64,000 bases of DNA from assembly GCF_004342115.1 (NCBI RefSeq), contig NZ_SMAC01000001.1:62001-126000 (forward strand), in the 5' to 3' direction. Position 1 is the first letter of the stretch. Every line of letters begins with the position of its first letter. The DNA comes from Mannheimia haemolytica. GTDB taxonomy: Bacteria; Pseudomonadota; Gammaproteobacteria; Enterobacterales; Pasteurellaceae. A program made the position numbers and the translations under genes. This document shows, piece after piece, positions 36,687 to 45,468 of the stretch. Below the pieces are notes generated by a model. The model worked only from the letters and a program-made list of their open reading frames with translations, searched no databases and had not been told where the DNA came from.

Positions 36687-37888
36687 TATTTTTCTCGATA
36701 ATGTTTTACAATTTCCTGTACCAAACTTTCTGCCAATTTGCTTTTATCCGCCAGAGGAAGCGTTTTTTCACCATTTTTCCAGAACAAATGCAACGCATTT
36801 TGATCCTGCCCGAACACTTGTCCGCCTGAGACATCATTGGCACAAATCATATCCAGATTTTTGCGTTCGAGTTTCGATTTAGCGTACTCCGCCACATTTT
36901 GCGTTTCTGCGGCAAAACCAACCACAAAAGGGCGATTTTCGGCAAGATTGGCGACGTTAGCGATAATATCGGGGTTTTTTACCAATTTTAGCGTGAGTTC
37001 ATCATTGGCATCGGTTTTCTTAATTTTTTGGTCAGAGACTGCCGCCATTCGGTAATCGGCAACCGCTGCACAGCCAATAAAAATCGCAGATTTTTGGGCA
37101 AATTTGACCGCTTGTTGCTCCATCTCAACCGCAGATTCCACATTAATTCGTTCCACATTTTTCGGCGTTGGTAAATTCACCGGACCGCTAATCAACGTAA
37201 CCTTTGCTCCACGTTCGGCAAAGGCATTAGCAATCGCGTAGCCCATTTTGCCGGAGCTGTGGTTGCTGATATAACGCACAGGGTCAATTGCCTCACGAGT
37301 CGGTCCGGCGGTAATGGTTACATTTAAGCCCTCTAAATCTTGATTGTTGGAGAAATGAGCCAACACCGCTTGGTAAATTTCTTCAGGCTCAGACATTCTG
37401 CCAGCCCCCACATCACCACAGGCTTGGAAGCCACTATTCGGGCCGATGAGCTGAACGCCACGATTGACTAAAACAGACAGATTTTCTTGCACCGCAATCT
37501 GTTTGTACATTTGTTGATTCATTGCCGGTGCAAGCAAAATCGGGCTTGCAGTCGCAAGGCAGAGAGTGGAAAGTAAATCGTTGCCCATTCCCATACGCAG
37601 GCGAGCAATAAAATCGGCACTTGCCGGGGCGATAACGATTAAATCCGCCCATTTTGCCAGCTCAATATGCCCCATCGCCAGTTCGGCTTGTGGGTCGAGT
37701 AGTGAAGTGGAAACCGCATTGCCGGAAATCGCTTGTAAGGTCAAAGGCGTTACAAAGGCTTCTGCTGCTGGGGTTAGCACTACACGCACTTCCGCATTTG
37801 CCTTTTTTAAGTGGCGGATAAATTCAATGGTTTTGTAGGCTGCAATCCCACCGGAAATGCCGACTAAAATTTTTTTGTTTTGTAACAT
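36686..37888 (-). CDS. coaBC: Bifunctional CoaBC (phosphopantothenate-cysteine ligase/decarboxylase)
   Basis: CoaBC performs two steps of coenzyme A synthesis: joining cysteine to 4'-phosphopantothenate and then decarboxylation by the FMN domain. The 400 residues are the usual length. The N-terminal CoaC part shows [16 protein letters not shown] near residue 10 and the motif [11 protein letters not shown] near 125. The C-terminal CoaB part shows [29 protein letters not shown] near 195 and [20 protein letters not shown] near 290. It is divergent from radC, whose CRP-S site lies 77-92 bp from the coaBC start. An uptake signal lies in the gene at 37107. Confidence 0.96.
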   Translation of the reverse strand: MLQNKKILVGISGGIAAYKTIEFIRHLKKANAEVRVVLTPAAEAFVTPLTLQAISGNAVSTSLLDPQAELAMGHIELAKWADLIVIAPASADFIARLRMGMGNDLLSTLCLATASPILLAPAMNQQMYKQIAVQENLSVLVNRGVQLIGPNSGFQACGDVGAGRMSEPEEIYQAVLAHFSNNQDLEGLNVTITAGPTREAIDPVRYISNHSSGKMGYAIANAFAERGAKVTLISGPVNLPTPKNVERINVESAVEMEQQAVKFAQKSAIFIGCAAVADYRMAAVSDQKIKKTDANDELTLKLVKNPDIIANVANLAENRPFVVGFAAETQNVAEYAKSKLERKNLDMICANDVSGGQVFGQDQNALHLFWKNGEKTLPLADKSKLAESLVQEIVKHYREK

Positions 37889-37964
37889 CTTTACTATCCT
37901 TAAAGCGTGGATTTATTTTGCATATTTTAGCGGAATAAGGAGTTGCTCACAACTTCACTATTTT

Positions 37965-37980
37965 TGCGATCTTGCTCGAA
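37965..37980 (+). promoter_or_regulatory. CRP-S (Sxy-dependent) site of radC
   Basis: TGCGA-TCTTGC-TCGAA flanked by T5 and A5 is nearly the same as the comN site at 13712. TATGCT (38021-38026) is a likely -10, putting the site at about -60. radC is a known member of the CRP-S competence regulon in H. influenzae. Confidence 0.85.
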
Positions 37981-38049
37981 AAATTGAATAAATCCCTTTG
38001 TCTGCAAAGGTTGGCTCTTTTATGCTTAACTAAATTGATGGAGGAAAAA

Positions 38050-38775
38050 ATGAACGATTTTTTTGATGAAGATTCTCAAGAGCCAACAATGATGCCGCGT
38101 GAGAAATTATTAACACAGGGGGCAGCCTCATTAACCGATGCCGAATTATTAGCGATATTTTTACGGACTGGTACGAAAGCTGTGCCTGTGCTGGCATTGG
38201 CAGAGAGTGTGTTGATGGCATTTGGCTCGTTACGCCAATTACTGAATGCAAATATTGATGATTTTTGCAAAATTTACGGTTTAGGCAAAACCAAATACAT
38301 TCAGTTACAAGCCTCTAAAGAGATGACCAAACGCTATCTGGCTCAACAAATGGAATTTAGCGAGATGATTCAAGCCCCTTATATGGCGATTATGTATTTC
38401 CAAACCGAGTTGGAGGAAGAAGAACGGGAAGTTTTTATGGTGCTGTTTTTGGACAACCAAAACCGATTGATTTATAAAGAAAAAATGTTCTTCGGCACCA
38501 TTAATCAAACTGCTGTTCACCCCCGAGAAATTATTAAAAGAGCGTTAAAATATAATGCCGCGGCGATTATTGTGGCTCATAATCACCCCTCAGGTTCTTG
38601 TCTGCCGAGTGAGTCGGACAGAAGTTTAACTAAAAAGATCGAAATGGCGTGCGAATTGGTTGATATTCGCTTTGTGGATCATATTATTGTCGGCAAAGGG
38701 GACTATTTTTCGTTCGAGGAAGAGAAATTAGAGATGAAGGAGCATTCATTTTTGCAAATTTCTGATAGAAAATGA
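38050..38775 (+). CDS. radC: RadC family JAB1/MPN protein
   Basis: RadC is a JAMM-fold protein induced during competence; its precise role is unsettled. Start ATG 38050 is chosen because AGGA lies upstream and because a longer reading would overlap the CRP-S site. The 241 residues hold an N-terminal helix-hairpin-helix region (MPREKLLTQGAASLTDAELLAIFLRTG, then FCKIYGLGKTKYIQLQA) and the C-terminal metal motif HNHPSGSCLPSESD with the preceding Glu in the MPN core. It is divergent from coaBC and precedes rpmB, as in E. coli. Confidence 0.95.
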   Translation: MNDFFDEDSQEPTMMPREKLLTQGAASLTDAELLAIFLRTGTKAVPVLALAESVLMAFGSLRQLLNANIDDFCKIYGLGKTKYIQLQASKEMTKRYLAQQMEFSEMIQAPYMAIMYFQTELEEEEREVFMVLFLDNQNRLIYKEKMFFGTINQTAVHPREIIKRALKYNAAAIIVAHNHPSGSCLPSESDRSLTKKIEMACELVDIRFVDHIIVGKGDYFSFEEEKLEMKEHSFLQISDRK

Positions 38776-38841
38776 CCGCTTGCTTTATGTAACCTTTAAC
38801 ATTTCTCCTGAAACAGTAAAAGATACGCATATAAATTCTAC

Positions 38842-39005
38842 TTGAATATAACAAATGAAATCGGTATAATCGGCAGTCTTTATTACATAGACTGGGTCGG
38901 GTTAATGCCTGACGAGGCAATCAAAATCGGAGGGGTTGGTTGAGCAACGCCTTTTGTGAGATCTCCCGAACCATTTTTAAGCTTAAAATTATTGGAGAAA
39001 TTCAA
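38842..39005 (+). promoter_or_regulatory. rpmBG promoter and structured leader
   Basis: TTGAAT (38842-38847), 17 bp, TATAAT (38865-38870) is a strong promoter. The ~129-nt leader holds CAGTCT/AGACTG (38874-38879 with 38889-38894), TGCCT/AGGCA around GACG (38906-38919) and a terminator-like GGGGTTG/CAACGCC stem (38932-38951) followed by TTTT. Such a leader would be fitting for autogenous control by a ribosomal protein, which is inference. Confidence 0.55.
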
Positions 39006-39242
39006 ATGTCAAGAGTTTGCCAAGTAACCGGCAAGCGTCCAGCAGTTGGTAACAACCGCTCACACGCAATGAATGCGACTAAACGTCGTTTCTTACCAAA
39101 CCTTCACACTCACCGTTTCTGGGTTGAGAGCGAAAACCGTTTCGTAACCTTACGTTTAACTGCGAAAGGTATGCGTATTATTGATAAAAAAGGCATTGAT
39201 GCAGTATTAGCTGAAATCCGTGCTCGTGGCGAAAAAATCTAA
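39006..39242 (+). CDS. rpmB: 50S ribosomal protein L28
   Basis: L28 is a structural protein of the large ribosomal subunit. ATG 39006 with TTGGAGA upstream gives the standard 78 residues: [29 protein letters not shown] through [16 protein letters not shown] longer in-frame extension upstream is leader, not protein. It is followed after 11 bp by rpmG, the universal pairing in gamma-proteobacteria. Confidence 0.98.
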   Translation: MSRVCQVTGKRPAVGNNRSHAMNATKRRFLPNLHTHRFWVESENRFVTLRLTAKGMRIIDKKGIDAVLAEIRARGEKI

Positions 39243-39253
39243 GGAGCTAAAAA

Positions 39254-39424
39254 ATGGCAGCTAAAGGCGCTCGTGAGAAAATCCGTTTAGTTTCTACAGC
39301 AGAAACTGGTCACTTCTACACAACAGATAAAAACAAACGTAATATGCCTGAAAAAATGGAAATCAAAAAATTTGATCCAGTTGTGCGTAAACACGTTATC
39401 TACAAAGAAGCAAAAATTAAATAA
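39254..39424 (+). CDS. rpmG: 50S ribosomal protein L33
   Basis: The 56-codon frame starts [19 protein letters not shown] and ends [13 protein letters not shown], the standard L33 of the zinc-free (no CxxC) type. AAGGAG lies upstream. It is cotranscribed with rpmB and followed by a strong terminator. Confidence 0.98.
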
Positions 39425-39441
39425 TTTTGTTTTAAGATTTA

Positions 39442-39463
39442 AAACCCAGCGAATGCTGGGTTT
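39442..39463 (+). terminator. rpmBG terminator
   Basis: AAACCCAGC pairs with GCTGGGTTT around GAAT, followed by a T run. It is an ideal intrinsic terminator. Confidence 0.92.
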
Positions 39464-39504
39464 TTCATATACAAAAAATTAGTGAAAAAAGACCGCTTGT
39501 ATGA

Positions 39505-40260
39505 TTAAACTAATGATAGCTTAAAATCATTACTTGACAAGGCTTGGCTATATTCAATAGGTAGTCCTTTATCTGTGATAATTTGTGTAAAGTTATCGAG
39601 TTGAGTTGCACGAAATAAAGAGTATTTTCCATATTTGCTGCTATCGGCAACCAGTACTTTTTGTTTGGCGTTTTGTTGGAGCATTCTTTTTAAATTAGCT
39701 TTCTCTTCTGTAGGTGCTGTAACTCCTTTTTCTAAGCTCCAAGAATTACAGCTCACAAAAGCAATATCAGGATTAATATTTTCTAATAAAGTTAAACTAT
39801 GATTACCAATACAAGATTGACTACTATTATCTACTCGTCCCCCTGTAATAATTAATTCTATTTGCTTATATTCAGAGAGTAATAAAGCAATATGTAGATC
39901 AGTTGTAATCACTCGAAGTGGCATATGAGCGATTTTTTTCGCAATGCATAGCGTTGTAGTGCCAGCATCTAATAAAATAGAATTTCCCGGTGAAATAAGC
40001 GAAACGGCATATTCAGCTATGCGTTCTTTTTCGACAATTTGCTTAAATTGCTTCTCATTTGTTGTTGGTTGAAACGGTATAAATTGGTTTAAGCTGACCC
40101 CTCCGTGTGTGCGAATCACGACGCCTTCTTCATCTAATTTTATTAAATCACGGCGGATAGTTGCAGGAGAAGCCTCAGTCACTTTTACCAGTTGCTCTAC
40201 GGTAGCAATATTGTGGTTTTTTAGGAATAGTAAAATTTGTTCTAGACGGTTTTTAGACAT
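39505..40260 (-). CDS. DeoR-family transcriptional regulator
   Basis: This 251-residue repressor has the DeoR N-terminal helix-turn-helix (LEQILLFLKNHNIATVEQLVKVTEASPATIRRDLIKLDEEGVVIRTHGG) and the DeoRC sugar-phosphate sensor domain with SILLDAGTTTLCIAKKI near residue 94 and the C-terminal KVLVADSSKYGKYSLF. It lies 107 bp downstream of the dtnK pseudogene in the same orientation, so it likely controls the D-threonate cluster in response to a phosphorylated intermediate. No operator can be proved from one site. Confidence 0.88.
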   Translation of the reverse strand: MSKNRLEQILLFLKNHNIATVEQLVKVTEASPATIRRDLIKLDEEGVVIRTHGGVSLNQFIPFQPTTNEKQFKQIVEKERIAEYAVSLISPGNSILLDAGTTTLCIAKKIAHMPLRVITTDLHIALLLSEYKQIELIITGGRVDNSSQSCIGNHSLTLLENINPDIAFVSCNSWSLEKGVTAPTEEKANLKRMLQQNAKQKVLVADSSKYGKYSLFRATQLDNFTQIITDKGLPIEYSQALSSNDFKLSLV

Positions 40261-40367
40261 ATAAACTCTCTAATTTTTAACTGCTTTTACTATAAGTAAT
40301 TTTTTAAAAATAAGATAGTTAAAATTAAAGAACCTAAAACATTGTTGCTTTAGGTTCTTTGTTGTTA

Positions 40368-41574
40368 CTAGTTCATTATATTGCTTAAGAGTGTGTTGTT
40401 TCCAAATCCTCCAGATTTAGTCATTACAGTGATGCCTGAGTAGTTGCCCTTTTCAATGGAGCATAAAGGAACGCCCGGTACTACCGCATATTGTACATTC
40501 ATCTCTGTTACATTCATTTGATCTAATAATGCTGCTGCACCATCTCCACCAAATAATATAAGGCTATCAAATTTTTCATTATCAAGGCAGAATTTACTTA
40601 AATCAGCTAAATGTTGAGAAATTTCTTTAGAAGTTTCCGTGATATTGGCAGATTTTGCATTTACAACTTTTGCAGGGTTTGCCCGAATAATAACATGATC
40701 TCTACTAAAACGTATTAGAGCGTTTAATTGTAGTTTCAGTGAATGTTCTGATTGCGAGTAGTTAATCAACTGTGAAGGCGAAGGATTAAATACAATAGAT
40801 TTTCCTCCTAAAGTTGAAATATATTCATCAACTTGCAGTTGGCTTGTTTCGTGAATTGAGGTTACGACAATTAATGCTCTACCTAATTTAAGATTTCGCT
40901 CTGGTTGTTGTTGATTTTGGATATTTTTCAACTTCTGTGCCAATCCGGCTGAGCCAACAGGAATAATTTTATTACCTATGTGATTTATGACTTGGGCAAT
41001 CATTGAGAGATCTTCGTGCGTTTTAGCATCAATAACGATCTGTTTATATTCACTATTTTCAATAGATGCCTGCAAATTATCGACCGTATCACACGGGATT
41101 ACTTGAGCATCAGGCAATAGTTTTTGCATAGAAGATGAATGCACAGGGCAGATAGGATCTTTTCCTGAAGCAGTTTCATTTACAGGAACACCATTAACAT
41201 ATAAATGACCAGCTTCTATAGTTCTTCCCATTTCTGGATATGCAGGACAAATAATTGCTTTAACATCGGGATATAAACCAGCCCAAGCTTTAATAGCACC
41301 TTCAATCTGATATTTAACAGAGCCTCTCATTGTGGAATCAATTTTAAGGTAAATTTGCCCGATACTATTTTGAATAGCATTGCTAATTGCAATTCTCTCC
41401 AATTGCTCTTGAATCTGTAGAAACAGAAATTACTTGGGCTTTATCAGGATGAATTTGGGCTAATGCCGAAACTTTAGTTTTTAAGACAGTGTCAAATCCT
41501 GATTCAGCAAACATAACCGCGGTATCATTTGCACCAGTAAGGCCATCAGCAATAACTAAGAGTGTCTCTTTCAT
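40368..41574 (-). pseudogene. dtnK: D-threonate kinase (DUF1537 family), frameshifted
   Basis: DtnK phosphorylates D-threonate at O4. The frame starts at ATG 41574 (MKETLLVIADGLTGANDTAVMFAESG). It shifts at about 41390-41402, where one frame ends SRAIGENCN and the other continues ERIAISNAIQNSIGQIYLKIDSTMRGSVKYQ. From there it is intact to the end, with AGLAQKL, VVTSIHETSQLQVDEYI, LILFGGDGAAALL, YAVVPGVPLCSI and VMTKSGGFGNN. The total (402 codons) equals a normal DUF1537 kinase, so a single-base change would restore it. The ATG overlaps the permease stop (ATGA). The pathway is probably inactive unless this is a sequencing error or phase variation; no homopolymer longer than 4 lies at the break. 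Confidence 0.82.
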
Positions 41575-42569
41575 AGATTTTCTCCTTTTATAGTGTCTTG
41601 TTCTAAGCCACCTTGACGTTTTAAAACCCACGCTGCAAATAATGGAGCTAAGATTGCTGAAACTAATACAGCTGCGGCAATCTGTGCAGTCGCAGTTTGA
41701 ACAAAAGGTGCTAATGTAGGGTCTGCTTGAGCAACAATTTCAGGTGTAATAATGGCATTTCCAGCAGTAGTTCCTGCTGCAAACCCGATTCCTGATTGAT
41801 TACCACGTCTTAAAATTGTTTTGTAACCGATAAATACAAGAAAACCTGTAAAGAGAGAAGCTACGATACCTAAAATAATTCCTGTTGCTCCTCCAGTAAT
41901 AATAGATTGCAGATTGATTCCTGTTCCTAATGCAAAAGCAAAGAAAGGAATGACTATTGCACCTGTTGGTTTCATTAACTCTGTCCATTTAGGATCTAAG
42001 TTACCAATAACCATACCAATAATAAGAGGAATAACAGCTGCAAGCATTAATGAAAGAGGAATATCTGCTAATCCTGATACACCTAAAAATAGTAAAACAA
42101 AGAAAGGTCCATCATTAACAGCCGAAGCGACATAAGCTCCTTTATCTCTATAATCACCATATTTCCCTGTAAACGCTAACCAAATACCACCATTTGAATT
42201 TGCAACAACAGTTAGCATAGCTAATAAAGAAACGCCCATAACACCATCATTACCTACCCATAATCCTAAAATCACAACTAAAAGAGCGGGAATAATAGTT
42301 TTAAATAGTAATACAACACCGGTATGGGCAAGTACAGGTCCAGAACTTCTCACGGTAATTTGCATACCTGTAGCGAAAATTAATAGTGCAATAAGTGGTC
42401 CTGCTGATGATTTGAATAAAGCCGTCGTAAATGAACCTAAATTTAAAAATTCAGGAAAGAATGTACCAATAATAGAACCAAGAATTAGCGGTATTACCAT
42501 TGCACCGCCAGGAATTTTATTCATACCATCATATATCGGGACGATGGATTTAGATGTTTGAGTAGACAT
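41571..42569 (-). CDS. KdgT-like sugar-acid permease
   Basis: This is a 2-keto-3-deoxygluconate permease family membrane protein of 332 residues with about ten helices. Its start is ATG 42569 with AGGAG upstream (MSTQTSKSIVPIYDGMNKIPGG). The conserved KdgT pattern is seen in KIPGGAMVIPLILGSIIGTFFPE, SSAGPLIALLIFATGMQI, VANSNGGIWLAFTGKYGD near residue 135 and GFAAGTTAGNAIITPEIVAQADP near 275. Its neighbours are a 4-phospho-threonate dehydrogenase and a threonate kinase, so it most likely imports D-threonate or D-erythronate rather than ketodeoxygluconate. It sits 10 bp after pdxA2. Confidence 0.88.
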   Translation of the reverse strand: MSTQTSKSIVPIYDGMNKIPGGAMVIPLILGSIIGTFFPEFLNLGSFTTALFKSSAGPLIALLIFATGMQITVRSSGPVLAHTGVVLLFKTIIPALLVVILGLWVGNDGVMGVSLLAMLTVVANSNGGIWLAFTGKYGDYRDKGAYVASAVNDGPFFVLLFLGVSGLADIPLSLMLAAVIPLIIGMVIGNLDPKWTELMKPTGAIVIPFFAFALGTGINLQSIITGGATGIILGIVASLFTGFLVFIGYKTILRRGNQSGIGFAAGTTAGNAIITPEIVAQADPTLAPFVQTATAQIAAAVLVSAILAPLFAAWVLKRQGGLEQDTIKGENL

Positions 42570-42579
42570 ATTAATCTCC

Positions 42580-43581
42580 TTAGTGTGTCGCATATTTGAT
42601 ATTTGCCATTTTTGCACCCAAATAGAGTGCTTCAGTCATACTACGACTATCTGCTGTTCCTTTGCCTGCTATTGGGAAAGCAGTTCCGTGATCGACAGAT
42701 GTTCGAATAAATGGAAGACCGACAGTAACGTTTACACCTGTATCAAAGCCTAATAATTTGATAGGGATATGCCCTTGATCGTGATACATCACAACAACAA
42801 TATCGAATTCATTTAGGTTAGCTGCACGGTGAAATAAAGTATCCGGAGGGACAGGCCCTGTAACATTAAACCCTTTGGCTTGAGCCTCTTGAATTGCGGG
42901 AACAATTTCTTTTTGATCTTCATCGCCAAACATTCCATTTTCACCTGAATGAGGATTTAAACCAGCGACTGCAATACGAGGTTCTTTAAACCCAAGAATG
43001 CGAGCATTTTCTTCTGCTAAATCAATAACTGTAGCAACTCGTTCTTTGGTAATTAAATCACAGGCTTTACGAAGTTGGACGTGAGTAGTAACGTGAATAA
43101 CATTGAGTTTTTCACTGGTTAGCATCATTGAGTAATCTTTAGTATTACTGAGGGTTGCAAGGATCTCTGTATGGCCAGGAAATGGTTTACCACCTGCGTG
43201 TAGGGCTTCTTTATTCAGTGGTGCTGTAACAATAGCGTGGATTTTTCCTCCCATTGCTAAATTAACTGCCTCTTCAATATATTCATAAGCTGCTTTTCCA
43301 GCACGCGGATCAACTTGAGCAAAAGGCAAATCTTCAGGCAGGTTATTCAAATCTAAAATATCAATAACGCCATATTCGGCTACAAAGTTATCTAGATTAT
43401 TGAGAATTCTTAATTTCAATTCTGAATGAACAATAGGTAAGGCTCGTTGTATAATTTTTCGATCACCGATCACAACAGGGTGTGCTAACTCATAAATCCG
43501 TTGATTAGCTAATGCTTTAATAATAACTTCTGGTCCGATACCGGCGGCATCTCCCATCGTAATTCCCAATATAGGTTTCAT
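42580..43581 (-). CDS. pdxA2: 4-phospho-D-threonate 3-dehydrogenase (PdxA2)
   Basis: PdxA2 oxidises and decarboxylates 4-phospho-D-threonate to dihydroxyacetone phosphate; it is a paralogue of pyridoxine-pathway PdxA. Start ATG 43581 with AAGGAG gives 333 residues. Motifs are ILGITMGDAAGIGPEVIIKAL at the N-terminus, TAPLNKEALHAGGKPFPGHTEILA near 128 (first metal His), VMYHDQGHIPIKLLGF near 265 (second His) and RTSVDHGTAFPIAGKGTADSRSM near 292 (third His). It leads the cluster pdxA2-permease-dtnK and is preceded by a perfect CRP site. Its neighbours, not its sequence, favour threonate catabolism over vitamin B6 synthesis. Confidence 0.88.
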   Translation of the reverse strand: MKPILGITMGDAAGIGPEVIIKALANQRIYELAHPVVIGDRKIIQRALPIVHSELKLRILNNLDNFVAEYGVIDILDLNNLPEDLPFAQVDPRAGKAAYEYIEEAVNLAMGGKIHAIVTAPLNKEALHAGGKPFPGHTEILATLSNTKDYSMMLTSEKLNVIHVTTHVQLRKACDLITKERVATVIDLAEENARILGFKEPRIAVAGLNPHSGENGMFGDEDQKEIVPAIQEAQAKGFNVTGPVPPDTLFHRAANLNEFDIVVVMYHDQGHIPIKLLGFDTGVNVTVGLPFIRTSVDHGTAFPIAGKGTADSRSMTEALYLGAKMANIKYATH

Positions 43582-43617
43582 ATTTACTCCTTGATTGAAA
43601 TTAATCATTTTGAACGA

Positions 43618-43660
43618 AGTATAGCTTATATAAAATCATAAAAGTGTGATAAACATCACA
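43618..43660 (-). promoter_or_regulatory. CRP-activated promoter of the threonate cluster
   Basis: TGTGATAAACATCACA (43645-43660) is a perfect CRP site. Read on the minus strand, -10 TATACT (43618-43623) lies 29.5 bp from the centre, a class II spacing identical to the mgl promoters. This implies glucose-type catabolite control. Confidence 0.85.
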
Positions 43661-43856
43661 AAAGTGATCTTTTTTAATCTTATTGATTTAATTTAATCAA
43701 TTTTAAGGTGGTAAATTGGATAGGGTATGAAAGTGAAAGGCATTTATTGCTAGATAAAAGCTTCCCTTTTCAATAAAAAAGAGTATCATACGCTCTCTTA
43801 AACGTAACCCTACATTTAAGTCTGTTTCCAACCTATCCCAATTTCTTTATTCCTTA

Positions 43857-43983
43857 GGGGCATATAGGGTAAAAACAAAAAAGCTGAAACGCTTTTTTTA
43901 ATAAGTAGCGAGTCAAATGCCCCATGGCATCTATTCTTTTAGGAATAGAAAGCTTAGGCTTTCCGCAAGGCACCCGACTTATT
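43857..43983 (+). ncRNA. Structured, switch-like 5' leader of dat
   Basis: Seven elements can fold in two exclusive ways. In one, GGGGCAT (43857-43863) pairs with ATGCCCC (43917-43923), enclosing an AAAAAAGC/GCTTTTTT hairpin (43877-43898). In the other, AATAAGT (43900-43906) pairs with ACTTATT (43977-43983) and closes a junction with three hairpins: ATGCC/GGCAT (43917-43930), CTATTC/GAATAG (43931-43948) and AAAGC/GCTTT (43949-43962). The second fold is followed by TTTTT. The leader ends 31 nt before the dat ATG, with AGAAGG as ribosome site. I do not recognise it as a known riboswitch class. The upstream part (43662-43856) shows no gene. Confidence 0.45.
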
Positions 43984-44014
43984 TTTTTCACCTCTTGTAG
44001 AAGGTTTATTTTCA

Positions 44015-45379
44015 ATGACAATTAAAACTCCTATTCAAGCCGTTCTTGCTTCAAACCAATATTTTTTAGATCGCCAAGATGCAATGGAATCAAACGTGCG
44101 TAGCTACCCACGTAAATTACCTTTTGCTTACCAAAAAGCACAAGGCGTTTGGGTAACTGATGTTGAAGGCAATGAATACCTCGATTTCCTAGCAGGTGCA
44201 GGAACGCTTGCATTAGGTCATAACCACCCTAAATTAATCCAAGCAGTTAAAGATGTATTAGACAGTGGTTTACCTTTACACTCGTTAGATATTACGACTC
44301 CGTTAAAAGATGCTTTTACGGAAGAATTACTCTCTTTCTTTCCAAAAGATAAATATATCCTCCAATTTACTGGCCCGTCTGGTGCAGATGCTAACGAAGC
44401 GGCAATTAAATTAGCCAAAACCTACACTGGTCGTGGCAACGTAATTGCTTTCTCCGGTGGTTTCCACGGAATGACCCATGGTGCGTTATCGCTCACCGGT
44501 AATTTAAGTGCGAAAAATGCAGTACAAGGCTTAATGCCGGGCGTACAGTTTATGCCTTATCCGCACGAATACCGCTGTCCGTTTGGCATTGGTGGCGAAG
44601 CCGGTGCAAAAGCAGTTGAACATTATTTTGAGAACTTTATTGAAGATGTTGAAAGTGGTGTGGTAAAACCGGCAGCGGTGATCCTTGAAGCCATTCAAGG
44701 TGAAGGCGGTGTGGTTCCGGCTCCAATCAGCTTCTTACAAAAAGTGCGTGAAGTCACTCAAAAACACGGCATCTTAATGATTGTGGACGAAGTTCAAGCT
44801 GGTTTCTGCCGTTCAGGGAAAATGTTTGCCTTTGAACACGCAGGCATTGAGCCGGATATCGTAGTAATGTCAAAAGCGATTGGTGGTAGCTTACCGCTTG
44901 CGGTATTAGCGATCAAAAAAGAGTTTGACGCTTGGCAACCGGCAGGTCATACCGGTACATTCCGTGGTAACCAATTAGCAATGGCAACCGGCTATGTATC
45001 GCTTAAAATTATGTGTGAAGAGAATTTAGCGAAAAACGCACAAGAGCGTGGCGAATACTTAACTAACGCATTACGTGAATTAAGCAAAGAATTACCTTGT
45101 ATTGGCAATGTGCGTGGTAAAGGCTTAATGATGGGAATTGATATTGTTGATGAACGTCAGCCAAAAGATGCAACAGGTGCATACCCGCGTGATTGCGATT
45201 TAGCCGTTGCAATTCAAAAATACTGCTTTAAAAACAAATTGTTATTAGAGCGTGGCGGACGTGGCGGTAATGTGGTGCGTGTTCTTTGTGCCGTGAATAT
45301 TACCCAAGCAGAATGTGAAGAGTTTATTAAACGCTTTAAACAATCTGTTGCTGAAGCAGTGAAAGCGGTGCGTGGTTAA
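44015..45379 (+). CDS. dat: Diaminobutyrate-2-oxoglutarate aminotransferase
   Basis: Dat makes L-2,4-diaminobutyrate from aspartate semialdehyde with glutamate as amino donor, the first step of 1,3-diaminopropane synthesis. The 454 residues are class III PLP aminotransferase: [19 protein letters not shown] near 54, [17 protein letters not shown] near 119, [18 protein letters not shown] near 146, the Asp of [22 protein letters not shown] near 252 and the PLP lysine in [16 protein letters not shown] near 287. It precedes ddc; two G/C palindromes lie between. The leader upstream has a switch-like fold. The pair is characteristic of Haemophilus, Actinobacillus and Acinetobacter. Confidence 0.96.
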   Translation: MTIKTPIQAVLASNQYFLDRQDAMESNVRSYPRKLPFAYQKAQGVWVTDVEGNEYLDFLAGAGTLALGHNHPKLIQAVKDVLDSGLPLHSLDITTPLKDAFTEELLSFFPKDKYILQFTGPSGADANEAAIKLAKTYTGRGNVIAFSGGFHGMTHGALSLTGNLSAKNAVQGLMPGVQFMPYPHEYRCPFGIGGEAGAKAVEHYFENFIEDVESGVVKPAAVILEAIQGEGGVVPAPISFLQKVREVTQKHGILMIVDEVQAGFCRSGKMFAFEHAGIEPDIVVMSKAIGGSLPLAVLAIKKEFDAWQPAGHTGTFRGNQLAMATGYVSLKIMCEENLAKNAQERGEYLTNALRELSKELPCIGNVRGKGLMMGIDIVDERQPKDATGAYPRDCDLAVAIQKYCFKNKLLLERGGRGGNVVRVLCAVNITQAECEEFIKRFKQSVAEAVKAVRG

Positions 45380-45394
45380 TAGTTAGAATGGTAG

Positions 45395-45447
45395 GGGCGA
45401 AACATTTTTCGCCCTAATGTAAAAAGGGGCGAATATTTATTCGCCCC
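45395..45447. repeat. Two tandem GGGGCG palindromes between dat and ddc
   Basis: GGGCGAAA/TTTCGCCC (45395-45402 with 45407-45414) and GGGGCGAATA/TATTCGCCCC (45426-45435 with 45438-45447) occur in a row. They are members of the dispersed hairpin family and may modulate dat-ddc mRNA stability or termination. Confidence 0.65.
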
Positions 45448-45468
45448 TACACCAATAGGATAGAAATA

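Noticed and set aside
37972-38049. 26-residue N-terminal extension of RadC
   Set aside because: It overlaps the CRP-S site and the likely -10 and has no ribosome site; ATG 38050 has AGGA and gives the usual start.
43900-43983. Cloverleaf-like fold that could be a tRNA
   Set aside because: The closing stem is 7 bp but there is no T-loop consensus (GGTTCGAATCC) on either strand, no plausible anticodon arm and no CCA context, so it is treated as a leader structure.
44015-44015. Lysine riboswitch before dat
   Set aside because: The leader is shorter than lysine riboswitches and I do not see the five-helix core or its conserved loop sequences; left as an unknown class.
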